DNA of 15,515 bases. Origin: CAWUJK01 sp963922865. Lineage in GTDB: Bacteria; Patescibacteriota; Gracilibacteria; BD1-5; UBA6164. The notes beneath the pieces were generated by a model, which made no database searches, had not been told where the DNA came from, and saw nothing but the letters and a program-made list of their open reading frames with translations. Shown here one piece after another: positions 10,142-15,515 of this stretch. Numbering within the stretch: the first letter of the stretch is position 1; every line of letters begins with the position of its first letter. Both the position numbers and the translations under genes were made by a program. The stretch spans positions 1 through 15,515 of the forward strand of contig CAWUJK010000031.1 of NCBI GenBank assembly GCA_963922865.1, in the 5' to 3' direction.

Positions 10142-11026
10142 TTATCTACTTTGAGCATTTATTATTTTATAAACTAATTGATTTATTGGGTGTAAAGTAA
10201 GATATAATTTGTCTCTAAAAATACTATAATCTTCTTTTAGTAACCCTAAAATTATATGCATTTTGAAAAAACTATCGTATTGAATATAACTATCAAATGC
10301 CAAAGGATAAACTTTCAGGGATGTTTTAATTTCTTCTTTAATTTCATTTCTTTTTTCTAAAACTAACTCTTCAATAAGTTTAGAACTTACATAATCTTTA
10401 TTGTCTGGGAAACTATCCTTTATATCGTTTTTTGCTCTAGAGTTTAAATATTCTAAATAATATCTATAATTACATAATTCTAGTGTTGATTGATCCAAAA
10501 CTATTTTTTTTATTTGTTTTTTATTATTAGAATTAGTATGAATTAAGATACAATCTTTTTGTGCTATTTTTTTTAGCTTTTCTTTTTTTCTTTCAAGCTT
10601 TCTAGTTACTCTTTCTTTTATTAATCCAGTTTTATCAGTAGAATTAATGGTTTTTTTTACTTCTTCAAACACTGATATTTGAGAATTTATAAGTGAACAT
10701 CTATATATTGTATTTTGATTTTGTCTATAAAGCTTCTTTGCTCTTTGTATATTTTCATTATTTTCTTTTATTAATCCTAAACCCATTATTTCACCTTTTA
10801 TTTTATGAGAACTTATATCTTTTTCATAGAATTTATCCAGTTTAGTGACTTTTTTCTTATTTTTTCAATATTCTTGTTTTAAACAAATATTTTTTACTCT
10901 ACATTTATACAATTCATATCATTTTTCTTTTACGCATTCCAAAGCTTTAGCTTCTACTATAAAAGGGCTAATATTTAACAATATTATTAAAAATAATATA
11001 ATAGATGTTTTTATTTGATTATTCAC
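10142..11026 (-). CDS. Secreted protein of unknown function, downstream of a pilin-like gene
   Basis: This encodes 294 aa if it starts at the GTG at 11026. An ATG at 10786 also exists but would give a protein without a signal sequence. The GTG start gives a clear signal peptide, MNNQIKTSIILFLIILLNIS, with a likely cleavage after VEAKA. The upstream part needs only one TGA within two conserved-looking coding segments (KQEYGKNKKK, EKGYELYKC). The mature part is Lys/Glu-rich and helical, with Cys residues near its N-terminus (LECVKEK, YKCRVKNICLK) that may form disulfides. I do not recognise a family. It overlaps the end of the pilin-like gene by 16 bp, so the two are translationally coupled, suggesting a role in the envelope or pilus machine. 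No Shine-Dalgarno precedes the GTG. Confidence 0.8.
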
Positions 11027-11556
11027 CTTGTTTTAATAATTTTTTTATCTCAAATATTTTCTATGATTTTATATTTTTTTTCTTTATTTTCAAGTTTATT
11101 ATCACAAGCCAGTCTAAATTTCGCGTATCAAGAATAATTTGTTAAAATTAGTTTTCATTCTTCTGTTTCATAACTATCTAGAGATCAGCTTATTATACCA
11201 GCATCGTTTTTTGTTCATTTTAGCTCGTAGTGTATAATAGAGTTATTTATCATTTCTAAATCTATTATAGAGTTTTGACTGAAATCTAGTTCATATATTT
11301 CTTTACTTTTAAGTGATTTTTCTAACGATTTATTTTCTATGATAATAGTTTTATTTCAAATATTTTTGATATTATTCTCACCTTTTATAAAACTATTTTT
11401 TATTACTTGTTCTAATTCTATATTATCAATATTTTTATTAATATTTTTTAATTTTTTAGTTATTTTAGTTGTTATACTTAAAAAACTTATTGAAATTATT
11501 AAACTTAAAAATATTGCCCAAATAAGTATAGAGGCTTTTTTCCCAATTTTTTGCAC
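11011..11556 (-). CDS. Membrane-anchored PilX/minor pseudopilin-like protein
   Basis: This encodes 181 aa, from GTG at 11556 to TAA. A short basic N-terminus (QKIGKKAS) precedes a hydrophobic helix (ILIWAIFLSLIISISFLSI, residues about 10-28) and an amphipathic Lys-rich extension. The rest is a modest soluble domain with beta-like segments (KTIIIENKSLEKSLKS, IIHYELKGT). This layout, without a classical FTLVE motif, resembles PilX- or GspK-type minor pilins; the homology is inferred, not shown. It is divergent from the PilB gene, which supports a link to a pilus or secretion system. There is no ATG in frame at this position: an ATG two bases upstream reads another frame. TGA glycines occur at NIGNKT, LKGTKND and elsewhere. 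Confidence 0.75.
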
Positions 11557-11579
11557 ATTTAAACTATTTATGATATAAT
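11551..11579 (+). promoter_or_regulatory. Promoter of the PilB-like ATPase gene
   Basis: TTGCAC (11551-11556), a 17-bp spacer and a perfect TATAAT (11574-11579) lie 47 bp upstream of the ATG at 11627. The -35 box covers the GTG start codon of the divergent pilin-like gene, so polymerase here may compete with transcription of that gene. Confidence 0.65.
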
Positions 11580-11592
11580 TTATCGTGAAGTT

Positions 11593-11621
11593 ATTATAAT
11601 AAATTAAATATAAAAAACAAA
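11593..11621 (-). promoter_or_regulatory. Possible promoter of the divergent pilin-like/secreted protein pair
   Basis: On the minus strand a perfect TATAAT (plus 11593-11598) lies 36 bp upstream of the GTG start. The best -35 at 17 bp is TTTGTT (11616-11621), which is poor. Together with the opposite promoter it would form a compact face-to-face pair. Confidence 0.35.
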
Positions 11622-11626
11622 ACCTT

Positions 11627-12994
11627 ATGCCTATAAACCCTGATACAAAGAAAAAAATCGATGAAAAACTTAAAGAAAAAATATTTGATAGTGAACAAAA
11701 AACCGAAATTTTTTCTTCAAAATTTTCTAAGATTGAAACTCAAGTAAAAAAATCTTTGTCTGATAGAAATACGGATAAAGCTCTTAGTGACTTAACTTTT
11801 GGGGCTTTATATTTATGAGTTTCTGATATTCATTATGAGATTTATGAATTTGATGTAAAAGTTAGATTTAGGATAGATTGAATTTTAGTAGATATTTTTA
11901 CTCTTAGCAAAGTTCAATATAAATCTATGCTTGAAAGACTTAAATATTCGGCAAACTTAAAATTAAATATAGTGAATATACCTCAAGACTGAAAATATGA
12001 CTTGAAAGTAAAATTGAAAGATGAACTAAACTCTCAAAACAATGAAAATAATTTAGAAAATAATACTCAGTATAAAAAAATAGATGTTAGGGTTTCTACT
12101 CTACCTACTAAATATTGAGAAAATATTGTTGCAAGACTTTTGGATAGTTCTAAAACTATTGTAGATTTTGAAGATTTATGATTTTATTGGACTAGTAAAA
12201 GAATGATATGAAAGGCTATCTCCAAAAATAATGGAATGATACTTGTAACTTGACCAACAGGTTCTTGAAAAACTACCACACTTTATACTATTTTAAACAA
12301 AATAAACACTAAAGATAAAAAAATAATTACATTGGAAGACCCTATTGAATATGAACTACCATGAATTATTCAGTCTGAAGCTGATGAAAATTCTGGTTTT
12401 ACATTTGAAACAGGTTTAAAATCTATGTTAAGACAAGATCCTGATGTGATAATGGTTTGAGAAATTAGATGAAAACAAACACTTGATACTGCAACTTGAG
12501 CTAGTCTCACGGGGCATCTAGTTTTGTCTACTTTGCATACTAAATCAGCAGCAGAAACACTAGATAGAATAATAAATATGGGTTTAAAACCTTATATAAT
12601 AGCTTCTTCTCTTGATACTATAATAGCTCAAAGGCTTGTTAGAAAAATATGTGATAACTGTAAAGTTCAAAGAGAAAAAACACCTTGAGATATTGCTATT
12701 ATAAAATCTATGATGCGAGAAGTATGAATGCAATCAATACCATTAAAATATATGAAACTTTATTCTTGAAAAGGATGTGATAAATGCAATAATAGTTGAT
12801 ATTCATGAAGAATAGGTTTATTTGAGATAATAACTATAAACGACAAATTGAGTGAGTTAATAAGACAAGGCGCTTCAAGTGAAGAAATAGTAAAATCAGC
12901 AAGAGATTTTGATCTTATTCTTATGAAAGAGGATTGAATATTAAAAGCTATTAAATGATATACTACATTGGAAGAAGTTTTGAGAGTTGTTTAA
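11627..12994 (+). CDS. pilB: Type IV pilus/type II secretion assembly ATPase (PilB/GspE family)
   Basis: This encodes 455 aa, from ATG at 11627 to TAA. It is the secretion ATPase that powers pilus or pseudopilus extension from the cytoplasmic face of the membrane. The N-terminal region (1-180) is shorter than the usual MshEN-bearing PilB. Walker A is GPTGSGKTTTLY with Lys215, the Asp box is ITLEDPIEYELPG, Walker B is LRQDPDVIMVGEIR, and the His box is LTGHLVLSTLHT. A zinc-binding tetracysteine (Cys342, Cys345, Cys384, Cys387: CDNC and CDKC) is present, as in GspE/PilB and unlike PilT. The P-loop's first and third glycines are TGA, direct evidence for UGA = Gly. Neighbours include pilin-like genes on both sides. 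The family is certain; the choice between pilus and secretion system is open. Confidence 0.95.
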
Positions 12995-13008
12995 ATTAAA
13001 AGAATTTT

Positions 13009-13037
13009 TTGCATATAAATTTCTTTTATGTTAATAT
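13009..13037 (+). promoter_or_regulatory. Promoter of the TIM-barrel gene
   Basis: TTGCAT (13009-13014), 17 bp, then TAATAT (13032-13037), about 32 bp upstream of the ATG at 13069. The -10 box overlaps a short direct repeat of TTAATAT with an 8-bp period. An imperfect inverted repeat (TAAAAGAA/TTCTTTTA, from about 12997) may weakly end the PilB transcript. Confidence 0.45.
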
Positions 13038-13068
13038 GTTAATATATTATATAACTTAAATAATAAAC

Positions 13069-13830
13069 ATGTTATTATTATCAACAATAAGTTTTGCATG
13101 ATACGGTCTACATAGGATTTTTGAGTTTGCAAAAGAATCTTGATATGACTGAATTGAGTTAGTTTTAAGTAAGAAGAATTTTGATTTTTGGGATGAAGAA
13201 TATGTTGAAAAATTATCAAAAAATTCCTGAGTCCCAATTTTATCAATTAAAGCCCCAAGTAGAGGTATAAATGAAAAAATAGTTGATAAAATAATATCTA
13301 TTGCACTAAAACTTTGAACACAAAATATTACATTTACTCCTCCTCATTATAGAGATAAAAATGTAAGATGGTATTTAAGATATTTATCTAAAGTCAAAAG
13401 AGACACACATTTATCTATTTCTATTGAAAATGTAGAACCCAAATTTGCATTTTTTATAATACCTGAGCATAAAGATGCTACACTACTTCAAATCAAAAGA
13501 GTTACCTGAGATACTGCACTTGATATTTCTCAAGTGAGTAAATCCAGTTGACTTGATATACTTAAAGTTCAAAAGATTTTATGAAGTAGTATCAAAAATA
13601 TTGCTTTTTCTGATACTCATGGCTCAAAAAGATGATTACTCCCTTGACAGGCTTGAGGTGGTACTTCTTATCTACCGCTTGAAAGTTTTTTAATGAAACT
13701 AAAAGCTACATCTTACTCATGACTTATTACACTTGAAATATCCCCAAGAGAATTATGAGTTTGAACTAATGAAAAAATAATACAAAGTTTAGAATACTTT
13801 AAAAATTATTATAGTAAACATTTTAAATAA
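13069..13830 (+). CDS. Sugar-phosphate isomerase/epimerase-like TIM-barrel protein
   Basis: This encodes 253 aa, from ATG at 13069 to TAA. The pattern fits the xylose isomerase-like/AP endonuclease 2 TIM-barrel superfamily. There is an early strand STISFAGYGLHRIFEFA, then GYDGIELVLS (strand 2 with Glu), VPILSIKAPS, ITFTPP, ISIENVEP (a likely metal-ligand Glu), LDISQVS, IAFSDTHGSK (Asp/His) and GLITLEISPRE (final Glu). These acidic and His positions are those that bind divalent metals in the family. It lies between PilB and the pilin-FReD gene but has its own promoter and a strong terminator, so a role in pilus function is not implied. It could act in sugar metabolism or DNA repair; the substrate cannot be told. 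Length and soluble character are normal for the family. Confidence 0.85.
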
Positions 13831-13844
13831 ATATTTAATTTTTT

Positions 13845-13874
13845 AAAGCAGGAATAAAGATTCCTGCTTTTTAT
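13845..13874 (+). terminator. Intrinsic terminator after the TIM-barrel gene
   Basis: AAAGCAGGAA (13845-13854) pairs with TTCCTGCTTT (13861-13870), a 10-bp perfect stem with a 6-nt loop, and a T-rich tail follows. It lies 14 bp after the TAA at 13828-13830. The flanking A and T runs may let it work on both strands. Confidence 0.85.
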
Positions 13875-13924
13875 TATTAAGTTTTTAAAAGTATTACCAT
13901 AGTATGACATATTTTTTGGTTTTA

Positions 13925-13952
13925 TTGACGATTTTTAAAATACTGTTAAATT
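13925..13952 (+). promoter_or_regulatory. Promoter of the pilin-fibrinogen domain gene
   Basis: TTGACG (13925-13930) is followed by 16 bp and TAAATT (13947-13952), 31 bp upstream of the ATG at 13984. The -35 box is good and the -10 box moderate. Confidence 0.45.
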
Positions 13953-13983
13953 TTTATTGTATTATTTATTAAATTTTTTATTT

Positions 13984-15351
13984 ATGCGCAAGATATTTTC
14001 TAAAGCATTCACCCTAGTAGAATTAATAGTAGTAGTAACGATACTATCTATACTATCTACAATATGATTTGTGAGCTATAGTTCGTATTTATCGTGAGTA
14101 AGAGATACAAATAGAATAAGTCAGCTAAAAGCGATATGAGACTCACTACATTTGTACGAAACAAAAAAATCACTACCCCTACCAGATGAGAAGAGACTAG
14201 AGATAAAAGACTGAGCAACAACAATAGCGATTCAATGATATGTATGAAAGAGTGTGATAGAAACAATATGATATACCTCAGAGGGTAAAGACCCGAAAGA
14301 CAACACTTACTTTTCTTACTACTTAACAAAAAATAGAAAATACTTCCAACTACTAGCATACCTAGAAGAAGAGCCATCAACCATGCTATCATCTAAATTA
14401 TTATTAACAACAAAAGCGATAGACTATGAGAATAGATATCCGTACGTATATTGAAGAAAACTGTGAATACTGACAACAGATAAAAATGAACCGATTCAAG
14501 AGACAGAGACATGATCACTAAACATAATGAATGTATGAACAACAAAGACCTATAAATCGTATTTAAAGACAAAAGAAATAATCACATGAAGTTGAGAGCT
14601 ATTCAAAGATTTATGAAAAATATCAAAAGTATGATGAAGATGATGGAGTGAAGACTCTAATAAATTTGTGTATAATGATTTAGATTGAGAAAAAATATCA
14701 GTAAATAATCAGGGATCAGAAGATTGATGAAATGACCCTAATTTAGATATAACATGAAATGAAAAATCATGCAAGGAAATAATAGATAAGTGATTTTCAA
14801 GTCAGAGTGGATTATATTATATAAACCCAACATGAAGTTCTAAATTTAAAGTATATTGTGATATGAGTACTGACTGAGGTTGATGGACACTACTAATAAC
14901 ACAAAGAGAGTGAAGTTATTTTACATCGTCTAATGTTTCTAATTATACATCACAATGAGTTGGTCTAGTTAGTAAATATAGTATTTTATGAAAAAGTACC
15001 TTATTTAAAAGAAGTTGATTTTATGAATTTATGTATAAAGATAACACAAATTGAGGTAATCGTCGGGTTACTGTTAGACAATCTAATAATATATCATCTA
15101 GTTCTCCTTCTAGTTGTTCTATACTAAAATATAATGTATCTGCACCTAATAGTTCTTATTTTAACTGTTTTTATAGGATGAGTTGAACATCAAGTTACTA
15201 TAATGTATATTGATCTTACAGTAGCAATTGGACTTTCTGAATATGAGCTATAAAAAGCCGGTCACCTGCATGACTTGTCACTTGAAATTGGAGTGATTGA
15301 CTTCATTATGTTAATGCTTGATCAACATACTATTCTTTTTGGGTTAGGTAG
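13984..15351 (+). CDS. Type IV prepilin-like protein with C-terminal fibrinogen-related domain
   Basis: This encodes 455 aa, from ATG at 13984 to TAG. The N-terminus is a short prepilin leader and helix (MRKIFSKA/FTLVELIVVVTI): cleavage expected after Ala8, with Phe9 as mature residue 1 and Glu13 as the conserved Glu5. Residues about 45-250 form a soluble pilin-type region with little recognisable homology. Residues 263-455 match a fibrinogen-related domain start: Cys263 in SCKEIIDKG, then SGLYYINPTGSSKFKVYCDM with Cys292, then TDGGGWTLL, further cysteines near SSCSIL and FNCFYR, and the end YYSFWVR. The domain is shorter than animal FReDs (about 220-250 aa), like bacterial YCDxxxxGGGW proteins. 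It is likely displayed by the pilus machine as an adhesin or lectin-like subunit; the ligand is unknown. Codon style changes between the two halves. Confidence 0.92.
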
Positions 15352-15371
15352 AATTGCTTATAACAATATAG

Positions 15372-15406
15372 TGATTAGATTTTATTTTTAATCATTTTAT
15401 TTTTAG
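15372..15406 (+). terminator. Likely terminator after the pilin-fibrinogen gene
   Basis: TGATTA (15372-15377) and TAATCA (15389-15394) form a short AT-rich stem with an 11-nt loop, followed by a T-rich tail, 20 bp after the stop. The stem is weak, so confidence is moderate. Confidence 0.45.
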
Positions 15407-15467
15407 TTCGTTTAAAAAAGTTGTTATCTATCTATTGGTACAAATATTAAAAAACCTAAGAAAAGAC

Positions 15468-15498
15468 TTGACAAAGGATTGAAAAAAAAGACTATATT
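15468..15498 (+). promoter_or_regulatory. Possible promoter reading out of the window
   Basis: A perfect TTGACA (15468-15473) is followed after 19 bp by TATATT (15493-15498). The spacer is longer than ideal. The rest of the right edge (15407-15515) holds no gene that I can see; a plus-strand gene probably begins just outside. Confidence 0.35.
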
Positions 15499-15515
15499 AT
15501 ATATATATTAATATT

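Noticed and set aside
13031..13045. TTAATAT direct repeat as a third operator of the PhoB-like type
   Set aside because: The period is 8 bp, not 11, and it overlaps the -10 box of the TIM-barrel promoter, so it does not fit the two-copy module.
14057..14392. Hydrophobic 111-aa minus-strand ORF
   Set aside because: Antisense shadow of the prepilin gene. The FTLVE helix and FReD frame on the plus strand are far better supported.
15494..15511. ATATTAT-N4-ATATTAA at the right edge as another operator copy
   Set aside because: It lies in a plain AT repeat, has one mismatch, no TATAAT at the right spacing, and would point into the end of the pilin gene.
1..15515. tRNA (including a UGA-decoding tRNA-Gly), rRNA, CRISPR arrays, insertion sequences
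   Set aside because: I saw no cloverleaf-like segment, no regular short direct repeat with spacers, and no transposase motif on either strand.

Overview
The window reads as AT-rich DNA from a Candidate Phyla Radiation bacterium that translates UGA as glycine (genetic code 25). This is known from Gracilibacteria (BD1-5) and Absconditabacteria (SR1); the sequence alone does not say which. With the standard code every gene breaks into short pieces. With UGA = Gly, nine long ORFs appear, and TGA falls on invariant glycines: two of the three in the PilB P-loop, the subtilase GTSMATP motif, and the ATP-lid glycines of a histidine kinase. TAA or TAG ends every complete gene. No Shine-Dalgarno sequence stands before any start.

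Left part, minus strand (1-6280). A gene of at least 1749 codons runs off the left edge. It encodes a secreted subtilisin-like protease with a full Asp/His/Ser triad, an acidic repetitive linker, and a long array of Ig/Big-like repeats. Upstream of it lies an OmpR/PhoB-type response regulator gene (5481-6146) in the same orientation. Both genes are preceded by the same promoter module: two TTAATAT heptamers at an 11-bp period, then exactly 8 bp, then TATAAT. This is the layout of a PhoB-type activated promoter and suggests that the regulator controls itself and the giant protease.

Middle, plus strand (6291-10131). A strong palindromic terminator separates the divergent halves. It is followed by an unrecognised protein with a CxxC...CxxC zinc-ribbon-like pattern, a polytopic membrane histidine kinase (698 aa), and a second OmpR-type response regulator (232 aa). 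The last two form a two-component system.

Right part (10142-15351). Two overlapping minus-strand genes encode a secreted protein and a membrane-anchored PilX/pseudopilin-like protein. Their start faces the promoter of a PilB/GspE-type assembly ATPase gene. Then come a sugar-phosphate isomerase-like TIM-barrel protein with its own promoter and terminator, and a type IV prepilin-like protein whose C-terminal half is a fibrinogen-related (YCDM...GGGWT) domain. Together these point to a type IV pilus or type II-like secretion machine that displays an adhesin or lectin-like subunit, next to a giant surface protease. That would suit an attached, host-dependent lifestyle, but this last step is inference.

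No stretch longer than 300 bases lacks a gene. I saw no tRNA, rRNA, CRISPR array or insertion sequence.
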